NCBI GenBank assembly: GCA_030427825.1
Contig: JAUICO010000030.1
Coordinates: forward strand, 1 to 44,134
Source: a bacterium
Lineage (GTDB): Bacteria > Myxococcota_A > Bradymonadia > REDH01
Reading direction: 5' to 3'
Length of the DNA stretch: 44,134 nt
Every line of letters begins with the position of its first letter. Position 1 is the stretch's first letter. A program made the translations under genes and the position numbers. Positions 8,268-16,802 of the stretch are shown here, piece by piece. Below the pieces are notes generated by a model, which worked only from the letters and a program-made list of their open reading frames with translations, was not told the DNA's origin and made no database searches.

Positions 8268-10281
8268 GGCTCTGGCCCCGCAGTACCCCGATCGCAGGCA
8301 TCAACGTCGACTCGCCGGTGGCGAGAAAGCGGAAGCGCCCTGATGTGCTGCTGAATTCGTTCGCGGGACTCAGGGCGAGCTGCAGGGTCTGCGGGTCGTT
8401 TGTGGCCCCACCGAGGGTCAGATCGCGCAGCAGGGATGCGGCGCTGAACGCGATCGCTTCGAGGGCGCCCGGTTCCCGCTGATAGGTGTAGGCGAAGCGG
8501 TCTGCGAAGCGCTGCGCGGGCTCTCCGTGGAGCTCTCGATCGAACCACACCGGTACAACCAGCCCTTCAACGTAGTCTGCGGAGTTCACCGCGAGAGTCT
8601 CGGTGTAGACGAAGCTGTTGCCCAACCAGTGGATGCGCCGCGGGCTCGCACCGACCGAAAGCGGTCCGTCTGCCGGCCACACGTCACTGCGCGCCACCCA
8701 CGCCGCGATCGCCGCGGTCGTCGTACCTGTGCATGCGACGACGATGGCATCGGCGTCAGAGGCGACGATGGCGCGAGCTGTTCTCTCGGCCGAGCCCTGT
8801 GTGTCGTCCGTGTCGATCACGCGTTCGCCGACGACGACTCCACCTGAGCCGCGAATCGCCGAAGACGCCGCATCGGCGAATCGCTCCAGATACGCGGCTG
8901 CGGGCTCTTCACGAACGATGAAGTAGCGGGTCGCCCGCCTTCGCGTCGCCGCGTGTGCGATGACCGCTTCGGCCTCGGCGCCCGCGTCGTACGACAGCCT
9001 GAGCGCGGCGTCTCCGAGCCCTTCGTGGGGTGCGACAGCGAGCGAAAGCATGGTCATGCCGAGCTCGGCGGCGGCGGTGGCGGCGGCGGCGGCCAGATCA
9101 GGCTCGATGGGACCGACAAAGGCCCGCACGCCCCTGCCGTGCAGGCGGCTCACCGCGTCTCGCGTCGTCGCTGCGCTGCCGGCCGTGTCTTCGATAAACA
9201 CCGTGCTGCGCGCCTCCGCCTCCTCGAACGCGCGCTGCGCCAACAGCACGCCGCCGAGTGCGGCCCGACCGGCGCGTCGATCAGCACCCGAGAGTGACAG
9301 GAGTGCACCCCAGGCCGGACGACCACTCACTTCCTGGAGCGCACGCCGATACGCGGCGTAATCACCGCTGTGCCCGAGCATGACCAGGGAGGGTCCTGCG
9401 AGGTCGGCGGCGGCGGCGGCGGACGCGCGGTCTCCGTCACGAAGATAACGCTCGATCACCTCCCCGGCGACGACGGCGCGCCGAAAGTCGGAGGCGCTCT
9501 GAATCTCTGCGAAGAGCTCCTGCGCGGACAGGTGTTCTCGCGCAATCGTCGTCGCCTGCGCCCACGCCCACTGACGCAGCTCGTCGTCTGCGGCCCAGAC
9601 CCAGGCGGTCTCGGCGTCGACCAGGGCGTCGGCGTAGGCGCCTGATGCAACCCTTCCGCGCGCCAGCATCGACGCCAGCAACGCCTCATCTCCACCTACG
9701 ACGTAGCCCGCGCGAACCCGCGCCGCCGGGTTCCGAGCCAGCATCTGTGTCAGCACCTGCACCGCGGCGGCATGATCTCCGTGATGGGTAGCGACGAACG
9801 CGCGGTACAGGTTTCCGGCGACGCTCTCATCGGCATCTACGGAGTCGGCGGCGCTGCGAAACACCGAGTCCGCAGCGTCGAGTCGACCATCAGCTGCCAG
9901 GGAGCGGCCCCGGTACAGCTCAGCGCGATAGGCCAGAGGGTCATCAGGGTACTCCGCCCCGAACACAGCAAATGCATCCGCGGCGCGCTGCCAGTGGCCT
10001 GATTCGTACAGCGTGACCGCTTCGGAGAATGACTCCCCGGCTCGGCGGTCTCGCGTCTGAATCACGGTGACCTCAACCTCGTCGGAGCGCACGAGGTCGC
10101 GTCCCGGGTCAGCCGTCGGATGGTTGCCGGCGCTGCTTCCGTTGCCTGCGCCGGTGCCCGTGCCGGCGTCCGCGCGGCGCCCCTGTAGCGGCTTCGGGCA
10201 CGCCGCCAACGCCAACGCCATGCAGGTGCAGGCGAGGGCGCGCAGAAGCCGCCCGGCGGTACTGTGTCTGGGAGATTGCAT
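8254..10281 (-). CDS. LpoA/LppC-like lipoprotein with TPR-like and type I periplasmic-binding domains
   Basis: A 675-residue lipoprotein. A Leu/Ala-rich signal ends in lipobox LALAAC (Cys at about residue 28), followed by a Gly/Thr/Ala-rich linker. Residues about 80-320 are helical TPR-like repeats (FSEAVTLYESGHWQRAADAF, YRGRSLAADGRLDAAD). Residues about 330-675 have the type I periplasmic binding-protein fold (GVLLAQRAFEEAEARS, VRAFVGPIEPDLAAA, FIVREEPAAAYLERF). This architecture matches penicillin-binding protein activator LpoA and LppC relatives. An upstream GTG at 10317 with a good GAGAGGGG Shine-Dalgarno is an alternative start that gives a longer N-region. It is divergent from the glycosyltransferase gene and overlaps the following outer-membrane-protein gene by 14 bp. 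Confidence 0.75.
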   Translation of the reverse strand: MQSPRHSTAGRLLRALACTCMALALAACPKPLQGRRADAGTGTGAGNGSSAGNHPTADPGRDLVRSDEVEVTVIQTRDRRAGESFSEAVTLYESGHWQRAADAFAVFGAEYPDDPLAYRAELYRGRSLAADGRLDAADSVFRSAADSVDADESVAGNLYRAFVATHHGDHAAAVQVLTQMLARNPAARVRAGYVVGGDEALLASMLARGRVASGAYADALVDAETAWVWAADDELRQWAWAQATTIAREHLSAQELFAEIQSASDFRRAVVAGEVIERYLRDGDRASAAAAADLAGPSLVMLGHSGDYAAYRRALQEVSGRPAWGALLSLSGADRRAGRAALGGVLLAQRAFEEAEARSTVFIEDTAGSAATTRDAVSRLHGRGVRAFVGPIEPDLAAAAATAAAELGMTMLSLAVAPHEGLGDAALRLSYDAGAEAEAVIAHAATRRRATRYFIVREEPAAAYLERFADAASSAIRGSGGVVVGERVIDTDDTQGSAERTARAIVASDADAIVVACTGTTTAAIAAWVARSDVWPADGPLSVGASPRRIHWLGNSFVYTETLAVNSADYVEGLVVPVWFDRELHGEPAQRFADRFAYTYQREPGALEAIAFSAASLLRDLTLGGATNDPQTLQLALSPANEFSSTSGRFRFLATGESTLMPAIGVLRGQSLVRP

Positions 10282-10483
10282 CGCTGTCAGCCTGGCACCT
10301 GTGTGCGAATAAGTCACGATTCCACCCCTCTCCAAACGCGGAGCGCGGGCAGAGGTTCTGCCATGCGAGGCGATCGCCGCGCCGCCTGCCGGAGCACCGC
10401 TTCGCGGGCGCACACCGAAGCGATTCGCGACCATGCATGTGCGAAGCCTTGCCCGCAGCGGGGAAGGCGTGCAGGGGAGGCGC

Positions 10484-12226
10484 ATGGCACTGCTTCGCAC
10501 ACCGCACTTCGTCGCCGCCGCACTCGGCGTGGTGTACTTCTTTGCCCTGGTCGCCACTGACAACATCGGCTTCACCAGGGACGAGAGCTTCTACTTTCAC
10601 GCGGCCCACGAGTACGCGGAGTGGTTTGACGAGGTCGAAGACAGCGCCAGAAGCGGAGAGCTGGCGAGGGCGTTCGAGCAGGAGGCCGTGGACCGTCACT
10701 GGTCCTACAATCCGGAACACCCGGTCCTGATGAAGACCGCCTTTGCGCTCAGCTATCGCGGCGCCGACCTGTCTCGTGGCCTGGCGGGCCACTCGTTGAG
10801 CATGCGGCTGCCGGCGATGGCCCTGGGTGCGCTTCTGATCTCGCTGGTGTTTCTGTTCGCCTTCGAGCTGACCGGTTCGTGGGCCGGGTCGCTGGCCGCC
10901 GCCCTCTCGATGGCGCTGATGCCCCGCTTCTTCTTTCATTCGCACCTGACCTGCTTCGACGTGCCCATCACAACGATCTGGTTTGCGGTGATGTATGCGT
11001 GGTGGAAGTCCTGGCGCTCTACGGGATGGGCCTGGGGCGCGGGCATTCTCTGGGGCGTCGCCCTCATCACGAAGCTCAACGCCTTCTTCATCCCCTTTGC
11101 GGTCGTGGGACATTGGTTCATCGCGCGCGCATCGTGGTTCCGCATTGATACCGGTGAGCGGGGGCTGCGGGTGCCGGCGATGCCCCTGGCCTTCTTCACC
11201 ATGGCCTCGGTCGGACCCGCCATCTTCTACCTCGGCTGGCCGCGGCACTGGTTTGACACCTTCGGACGCATCGGCAGTTACCTGAGCTTCCACCTCAAGC
11301 ACGAACACTACTACGTTTATTACTTCGGCGAGAACCTGTGGGAGCCACCCTTCCCCGCAGACTTCCCCTTCGTGATGACGGCCACCACCACGCCGCTGGT
11401 GATTCTTCTGGCCTTCGCGTTCGGCGTCGCGGTGTGTCTGTGGCGAAGTGTGTCAGCGCGGCGCCGTGGCGAACCCTTCTTCGCGGACGAGCGTGCCACG
11501 GGGGCCTTCCTGGCGATCAATATTCTGCTGCCCTTTCTGATCATCGCGCGGCCATCGACGCCGGTATTCGGCGGCATCAAACACTGGTTCACCGCGCTGC
11601 CCTTCATGATGCTTGTGCTTGCGGTTGGTGTCGAAGCGATGATCGCAGAGCTGTCGCGCGTCATGCCGAAGAGCCGCCCCCTGATCGCCGCTGCCGTGGT
11701 CGCGGCAATCGCCCTGCCCGCCGCCGTCGCCACTGCAACCAGCCACCCTGCGGGGACAGGGTACTACAACGCCGCCGTCGGAAACTTCACCGGCGCAGCC
11801 GACCGTCGAGCGATGCGTCAGTTCTGGGGCTACGCGGCGCGCGAGGTCCTGCCGTGGTTGAACGAGAATCTGCCTGAACGTGCGAGTGTGCACTTCCACA
11901 ACACGACCGGTGGCTCCTACGACATGTATCGCGACGAAGGCCTGCTCCGAGAGGATATCCGCTACGGGTGGGACATTCGCACCGCGGATTGTGTTGTGTA
12001 CCATTATCAGAAGAGCTTCGCAGAGCTTGAGTACGACCTGTGGAGCCGACTCAACAGCTGGTCTCCGACGACAACATGGTCGGTAAACGGCGTCCCGATG
12101 GCCGCGGTGTACTGCCGCCGAGAAGCGGCAGAAGAGGCAGCCCCGGGGATCCACTCGCTGCCGCCGGCACAATCCGCTACGCTGCCGGTCCTGGAGGGCG
12201 CCCGCAGCCAAGAAAGCACCGAATGA
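10484..12226 (+). CDS. GT39/PMT-like membrane glycosyltransferase
   Basis: A 580-residue polytopic inner-membrane protein of the GT-C fold. The N-terminal TM helix is followed by a periplasmic loop with an acidic motif (FTRDESFYFHAAHEYAEW), the GT39/ArnT-type position of the catalytic Asp. About ten hydrophobic segments follow (for example MALGALLISLVFLFAFEL and LAINILLPFLIIA), then a soluble C-terminal domain from about residue 430. GT39 enzymes transfer sugar from a polyprenyl-phosphate donor to protein or lipid. The ATG at 10484 has GGGGAGG just upstream; a longer frame from 10433 lacks this. Its stop overlaps the start of the Cys-repeat lipoprotein in an ATGA, so that exported protein is a plausible acceptor; this is inference. 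Confidence 0.8.
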   Translation: MALLRTPHFVAAALGVVYFFALVATDNIGFTRDESFYFHAAHEYAEWFDEVEDSARSGELARAFEQEAVDRHWSYNPEHPVLMKTAFALSYRGADLSRGLAGHSLSMRLPAMALGALLISLVFLFAFELTGSWAGSLAAALSMALMPRFFFHSHLTCFDVPITTIWFAVMYAWWKSWRSTGWAWGAGILWGVALITKLNAFFIPFAVVGHWFIARASWFRIDTGERGLRVPAMPLAFFTMASVGPAIFYLGWPRHWFDTFGRIGSYLSFHLKHEHYYVYYFGENLWEPPFPADFPFVMTATTTPLVILLAFAFGVAVCLWRSVSARRRGEPFFADERATGAFLAINILLPFLIIARPSTPVFGGIKHWFTALPFMMLVLAVGVEAMIAELSRVMPKSRPLIAAAVVAAIALPAAVATATSHPAGTGYYNAAVGNFTGAADRRAMRQFWGYAAREVLPWLNENLPERASVHFHNTTGGSYDMYRDEGLLREDIRYGWDIRTADCVVYHYQKSFAELEYDLWSRLNSWSPTTTWSVNGVPMAAVYCRREAAEEAAPGIHSLPPAQSATLPVLEGARSQESTE

Positions 12227-14535
12227 AGACGCAACTCACCCCACTCTTTGTGATGGCCTGCCTGGTCTCGATCGCGATGCTCAGCTGTGGCCGGTCTTCG
12301 CTGGGGGACAACTGCGAGCACTCCGGCTGGTGCAACGTGAACGAACGCTGCGTAGAAGGTACCTGCGTCGAGGTGATCGAGTGCGACTCTGCCATCGACT
12401 GCCCCACGCCCCTGGTGTGCGAACGCGGAATCTGCGTGGGCGAGTGCGAGAGCGCCCTCGACTGCCCGCGAAGCTTTACCTGTGAAAACGGAGGCTGCGT
12501 TGGCCAATGCGACGGCGATGAAGACTGTCGCGCCGGCTACGACTGCGTCGACCTGGTCTGCATCGGAGAGTGTCTGAGCGACGACGAGTGCTTCGACCCC
12601 CGTGAGCGTTGTTTCGAGAACTTCTGCCGCATTCTGCCCTATTGTGACGTCGATGCGGACTGCTTCGACTCCGAGGAATGTGTGGACAACGCCTGCCTCG
12701 CCCTCGACCGATGCAACACCACCGACGATTGCGAGGAGCACTACGAATGCAACCTCGGCCACTGTCGGCTGGTCCCCGAATGCAACAGCGACAGAGGCTG
12801 CCCGCCCGGCGAGAAATGCGTCGGACGTATCTGTGTCGATGTGCAGGATTGCGAGGTCTTCGACGACTGCGCTCTCGGCGAAGATTGCGTCAACGGCACC
12901 TGCACCTTCGTCGGAGAGTGCGAGACGCACACAGACTGCCCGGGCGGCTTTCGATGCCGTAGCGGATACTGCGCGCCTTTCGACGGATGTCTGTCCGCCG
13001 CCGATTGCGGTGCCGGGCTGCAGTGTGTGCGCAACGAGTGCATTGACCCGCTGGCGTGCGAAACGACGGACGACTGTGGCGAGTCCCAGCTGTGCCTGCG
13101 CAATCGCTGCACGCCGGTCCAGTGCACAGAAACCTGGCAGTGCTCCCCCGGCTTCGAATGCAACGACTTCGAATGCGAGTTTACCGGCGAGTGTATCCGC
13201 GACTGGCAGTGCGAGGTCGGTGAAGCCTGCCAGGATGGCCGCTGCGCTTTCGTAGGCGAATGCACGGAAGACCCCGCGTGCGGACCCGGGGGACGTTGCA
13301 TCGAGGCTATGTGCCTCTACGACTTCCCCTGCCTGTCGAATGTCGATTGCGGCATCGGCGCCCTCTGTTTCAACGGCGTCTGCCAGCTGCTCGGCGATTG
13401 CTTTCAGGATACGGACTGCCCGACCGGCACCGTGTGTGCCTCGGGAACCTGCTCTGACGAATCCCTCGTGTGCGGGAGCGAAGACGAGTGCTGCCGGGAT
13501 ACGGAGTGTGGGCCGGGCGAGCTCTGCGAAGCCGGCAACTGTGCCGGCTTCGGGCAGTGCACACGAAACGAGCACTGTGTCCCGCCGCTGGTGTGCCAGG
13601 GCTTCTCGTGCGTGGTGCCGAACGGTGATTGCGCCAACGACTGGCAGTGTGATCCCGGCGAGAGTTGTCGGGAGGGACTGTGTGTGTTCACCGGCGAATG
13701 CATGACTACCGCGGAGTGTGAAGAACGCTACGTGTGCGACGATTTCACCTGTCAATTTACCGGACAGTGTATCGACGACAGCGAGTGCCAGGACGGCTTC
13801 TCATGCGTCAGCGCGGCCTGCGTTTTTGATGGAGAATGCCGCGGCAGCGGTGACTGCGAGGGCGAGCTCGTTTGCGATGACGGACGCTGTGTCGAGCCAC
13901 CCGGTTGCACCCTCGACGTCGACTGCCAGGACGGATTCGCGTGCGTAGACCGACAATGTTTGGAGCGGGATATCTGCGAGAACGTGAACTGCGGACCGGC
14001 CTTTGTCTGCGAGGGTGGCACCTGTGTGCCGATACAGCGTGAGTGCACGACCTCTTTGGATTGCCAGGGCGATCGAATATGTGAGAACTTCACCTGTGTG
14101 GATCCGCCGGAGTGCTTCGCCACCGTCGACTGCGGCCCCGACGAGGAGTGCATCGGCGGCCGCTGTGTCTCAGAGACTCGGCCCTGTAACGGCCTCGATG
14201 ATTGCGAGTTCGGTGAGGTGTGCGTGGGCAATATCTGCCGCCCCGCCCTGGCCTGTACCTACAATGAAACCTGCGGCTTTGCGGTGCTCTGCATCAACGG
14301 AGAGTGCATCTTCTTCGACCGCCCTGAGTGCTTTGAGGACGACGACTGCGACGGTAACCTGAAGTGCGCCAACGGCTTCTGCGAAAACGTAGCGGTGTGT
14401 CGGGATGGCGGCGATTTCAACTGCCCGGGCTCGCAGCTCTGCGTGGGCGGCATCTGCCGCGCGAGGGTCCTTGAATGTGCCGGGAACCGCGACTGCCCAG
14501 CGGGTGAGATCTGTGTGGGCGCGCAGTGCGAGTAG
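12223..14535 (+). CDS. Lipoprotein with about 32 four-cysteine repeats
   Basis: A 770-residue protein with a lipoprotein signal peptide (VSIAMLSC, Cys at about residue 22). It then consists almost entirely of tandem repeats with spacing C-x5-C-x5-C-x4-C, each about 22 residues with an acidic first loop (for example ECDSAIDCPTPLVCERGIC). I count about 32 units; the unit near residue 420 has an extra CC, one near 585 has a shortened first loop and one near 735 a lengthened one. The pattern implies two disulphides per unit and a long, negatively charged rod on the outer membrane. Similar Cys-rich repeats are common in Myxococcota and Bradymonadia; no function is established. The start overlaps the GT39 stop by 4 bp and the end overlaps the next gene by 10 bp. 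Confidence 0.85.
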   Translation: MKTQLTPLFVMACLVSIAMLSCGRSSLGDNCEHSGWCNVNERCVEGTCVEVIECDSAIDCPTPLVCERGICVGECESALDCPRSFTCENGGCVGQCDGDEDCRAGYDCVDLVCIGECLSDDECFDPRERCFENFCRILPYCDVDADCFDSEECVDNACLALDRCNTTDDCEEHYECNLGHCRLVPECNSDRGCPPGEKCVGRICVDVQDCEVFDDCALGEDCVNGTCTFVGECETHTDCPGGFRCRSGYCAPFDGCLSAADCGAGLQCVRNECIDPLACETTDDCGESQLCLRNRCTPVQCTETWQCSPGFECNDFECEFTGECIRDWQCEVGEACQDGRCAFVGECTEDPACGPGGRCIEAMCLYDFPCLSNVDCGIGALCFNGVCQLLGDCFQDTDCPTGTVCASGTCSDESLVCGSEDECCRDTECGPGELCEAGNCAGFGQCTRNEHCVPPLVCQGFSCVVPNGDCANDWQCDPGESCREGLCVFTGECMTTAECEERYVCDDFTCQFTGQCIDDSECQDGFSCVSAACVFDGECRGSGDCEGELVCDDGRCVEPPGCTLDVDCQDGFACVDRQCLERDICENVNCGPAFVCEGGTCVPIQRECTTSLDCQGDRICENFTCVDPPECFATVDCGPDEECIGGRCVSETRPCNGLDDCEFGEVCVGNICRPALACTYNETCGFAVLCINGECIFFDRPECFEDDDCDGNLKCANGFCENVAVCRDGGDFNCPGSQLCVGGICRARVLECAGNRDCPAGEICVGAQCE

Positions 14536-16208
14536 GCAGCGCGTCCGTGAGGTGCCGGCAGGGGCAACGAGCAGGCGCCGCGAAGGGGCTTGCCCTGGTG
14601 CTGGTGTGCCTGCCGCTGCTGATCGTGTCATCGATCGCGGCGGGCCAGGACGGCGATCCGGTATGGGCAGAGGTCGTCGGCGCGCAGGGGACGGCCGGTG
14701 CCGGCTGGACCAGCGACGCCTACGCGGCGCTCGACGCGGGCGATTCGGAACGTGCGTTGGAGATCGCCAGGCAGGCCGGCGCCGGCAGCGAAGACAACGG
14801 GACGCTGCTGAGCTGGTTGAATCTCCTATATCGAAGCGACAACTTTGGGGCGCTGCGCAGCAACGCCGACGTGGCGCTGGGGCGCTTGAACCCGCGTAGC
14901 TCGCTGTCGGCGGCGGTTCTCTTCTTTCGCTCCCTCGCGCACATGCGGGGCGGCGATCTCGAGGCGGCGGCAGAGGATCTGGAACGCGCGATCCGGTACC
15001 GCAGCGAGCTGAGCGACGCGTCCCTCTACTACGGCAATCTCGCCGAAGTCCGCGGCGCGCTGGGCGAGCTTGAGACCGCTGCCATTCTGTATCGACAGGC
15101 GTTGAGCACGAACCCCTCGTATGTCGCTGCCAGAGCCGGCCTCGCAGCTGTGCTGGAACGCCTGGGCGACTCCGCAGGTGCTCGCACAGCGATGATCGCA
15201 GCGCTGGCGGCCGATCCCACCCTGAGCTTCCTCAACGATCAGGGCTGGTTCTTCGTCACACCCGGCGAAGAGCACCTTTACCGGGCATTGATGCACGAGC
15301 TGCACGGGCGACGAGACGCCGCACTGGTCGCTATCGGCGCCTTCGCTGAGCAGCAGAGCGACGCGGTGAATCTGCAGCTGGCGGAGAGGATCTCAGCTCG
15401 TCTCGGCCGCGTACGAGTCCGGCTGCAGAGGTTCGAGATGCCGGGGTGTGTGCCGGTTCATGTGGCGGCCGACCGCGCGGGACGCCGGCTGCTCGTGCAG
15501 TGTAGCAGCGGGGTGCTCCTTGAAGGCCCTGTTGTCGACGAAGAGTGGAACCCGCAGCGCATCCAGGGACACGAGCTGCCCAACGGACAGACCATCGCCT
15601 GGGATGTCGCGGATCTCGACTACACGACAGAAGCCTCTTTTCGGATTCTGTTTCGTTCGGGCTCCGTGGTCGAAGTCCCCCTCGACCCGGCGCTGCGCTC
15701 TGAAGTCACCGTACACCACTTCGGAAGCGCAGATCTCGGTCCTCACCAATTCATCGACGACGCCTCCCGCGTCGTCTTCATCGACAACTCCTGGTCTGGC
15801 TTCCAGATCGAGTCGGTCTTCACGCTGATCCCGGTGGTCGCCACGCGAAATGTCCCGGGCGGATTCCAGCGAATCATCGCGCCCGAGTCCGGTGATCGCT
15901 TCGCCACCTTCGACGGGTCGTCGATTGTGATCTGGGGCGGCGACCCGGCGTCGACGGTCACCCGCCTGGCCCCATCGACAAACTACGACGTGCCTGCGGT
16001 CTGGCTCGATGAACATCGCCTTGCGGTCGTAGGATCGCACGGATGCACGATCTACAGCGGCCGAAGCGGGGCAGCAGTCGAGCGTGTGTTTGTGCCGGCC
16101 GCCAACGCCGGCAGCGCTCCTTTCCTGGCGCTCGATCGGGTAGACGACGACACTCTGGTTGGCGCGAGAGAGGGCGAGGTGCTTGTGATCGATGTGCGCA
16201 GCGACTGA
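14526..16208 (+). CDS. Exported TPR protein with beta-propeller-like C-terminal half
   Basis: A 560-residue protein. A signal peptide (about residues 18-40, LALVLVCLPLLIVSSIAAG) is followed by TPR repeats over about 60-230 (SDASLYYGNLAEVRGALGEL, AAILYRQALSTNPSYVAA). From about residue 300 there are repeated beta-strand units suggesting an irregular propeller (RRLLVQCSSGVLLEGPVV, DRFATFDGSSIVIWGG, HRLAVVGSHGCTIYSG). I recognise no enzyme motif. The start is a GTG at 14526 inside the end of the Cys-repeat gene; a second GTG at 14547 is possible. Tight coupling with the glycosyltransferase and Cys-repeat lipoprotein suggests a joint envelope role, perhaps assembly or display; this is inference. 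Confidence 0.7.
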   Translation: MRVGSASVRCRQGQRAGAAKGLALVLVCLPLLIVSSIAAGQDGDPVWAEVVGAQGTAGAGWTSDAYAALDAGDSERALEIARQAGAGSEDNGTLLSWLNLLYRSDNFGALRSNADVALGRLNPRSSLSAAVLFFRSLAHMRGGDLEAAAEDLERAIRYRSELSDASLYYGNLAEVRGALGELETAAILYRQALSTNPSYVAARAGLAAVLERLGDSAGARTAMIAALAADPTLSFLNDQGWFFVTPGEEHLYRALMHELHGRRDAALVAIGAFAEQQSDAVNLQLAERISARLGRVRVRLQRFEMPGCVPVHVAADRAGRRLLVQCSSGVLLEGPVVDEEWNPQRIQGHELPNGQTIAWDVADLDYTTEASFRILFRSGSVVEVPLDPALRSEVTVHHFGSADLGPHQFIDDASRVVFIDNSWSGFQIESVFTLIPVVATRNVPGGFQRIIAPESGDRFATFDGSSIVIWGGDPASTVTRLAPSTNYDVPAVWLDEHRLAVVGSHGCTIYSGRSGAAVERVFVPAANAGSAPFLALDRVDDDTLVGAREGEVLVIDVRSD

Positions 16209-16278
16209 GCGAAGGGTGCCGCGGCCGGGCAGCAATCGTGCCGCAGGGCCATCATGTCACAGGGGCGGCCGTACCGCT

Positions 16279-16587
16279 TCAGTCGGCGGAGCTGTCGACG
16301 TTCTCCGGGTCGAGATCGCGAACCGCTTCGCGCAGCTCTTTGCCTACCTTGAAGTGGATCGAGTTCTTGGGAGCGACGTGCACTTCCTCGCCGCTCTTCG
16401 GGTTCCGACCGACATAGGCGCGATGCTCTTTCAGGGAAAACGAGCCGAGGCCGCGCACTTCAACGCGGCCGCCATCTGCGAGTGCTTCCGCAATCGCATC
16501 AAGGACGTTCGTCACAGCCTCTTCGGCGCGACGCCGAGGCATGTATGCGCGCTCTGCGAGCTGCGCGATCAGTTCACTTTTGGTCAT
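16279..16587 (-). CDS. Integration host factor / HU family DNA-binding protein
   Basis: A 102-residue DNA-bending protein. The N-terminus (MTKSELIAQLAERA) is nearly the IHF-beta consensus. The beta-arm carries the GRNPKSGEEVHV motif with the intercalating Pro, and GLGSFSLKEHRAYVGRNP is typical of IHF rather than HU. The C-terminal 10 residues are an acidic tail beyond the usual end. IHF bends DNA and often assists sigma-54 promoters, which is relevant because rpoN is in the same window. The gene is convergent with the TPR/propeller gene and is followed by a 70-bp spacer. An IHF-beta subunit is the best guess; a homodimeric variant cannot be excluded. Confidence 0.9.
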   Translation of the reverse strand: MTKSELIAQLAERAYMPRRRAEEAVTNVLDAIAEALADGGRVEVRGLGSFSLKEHRAYVGRNPKSGEEVHVAPKNSIHFKVGKELREAVRDLDPENVDSSAD

Positions 16588-16633
16588 GAGTGATGCTCAA
16601 ACGGAGCGGTTTCCGGCCGCCGACGTTTCCAAC

Positions 16634-16656
16634 GAAGCCGCCCTGCGGGCGGCTTC
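16634..16656. terminator. Strong GC hairpin between FHA gene and IHF gene
   Basis: A perfect 10-bp inverted repeat (GAAGCCGCCC / GGGCGGCTTC) with a 3-nt loop. It lies 147 bp downstream of the FHA gene stop and 47 bp upstream of the IHF gene start on the same strand. There is no T-tract, so it may be an intrinsic terminator variant, an mRNA-protecting hairpin, or a leader structure for the IHF gene. Confidence 0.45.
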
Positions 16657-16802
16657 CGGACGCTACGCCGCAAGTCGCGTTCACGGTGGCACTGTCGGGG
16701 CAGGCTACCATAGCGAAGTGTCGTAAACCAGCAGGGCGAATGGGCCGTCGAGCGAGTAGGGTACGGGCTCGCGTAGCGGTCCGGCAGTGTCCCGATCGCC
16801 GC

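Noticed and set aside
10290..10310. Sigma-54-like TGGCAC element
   Set aside because: The distance from GG to GC is 9 rather than the required 10 bases, and it lies within the 5' end of the lipoprotein gene.
10109..11308. Minus-strand open frame of 399 codons opposite the glycosyltransferase gene
   Set aside because: No start context or domain; it overlaps two well-supported genes.
12007..13755. Minus-strand open frame of 582 codons opposite the Cys-repeat gene
   Set aside because: The sense frame has a lipoprotein signal and perfectly periodic Cys repeats; the antisense frame arises from the repeat structure and GC bias.
12223..14535. EGF-like domains in the Cys-rich lipoprotein
   Set aside because: EGF modules have six Cys with different spacing; the period here is four Cys with constant 5-5-4 spacing.
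16202..16285. Long-range inverted repeat CGACTGA...TCAGTCG between two convergent gene ends
   Set aside because: It arises because both genes end in similar codons before TGA and the arms are about 60 bp apart; probably coincidence.
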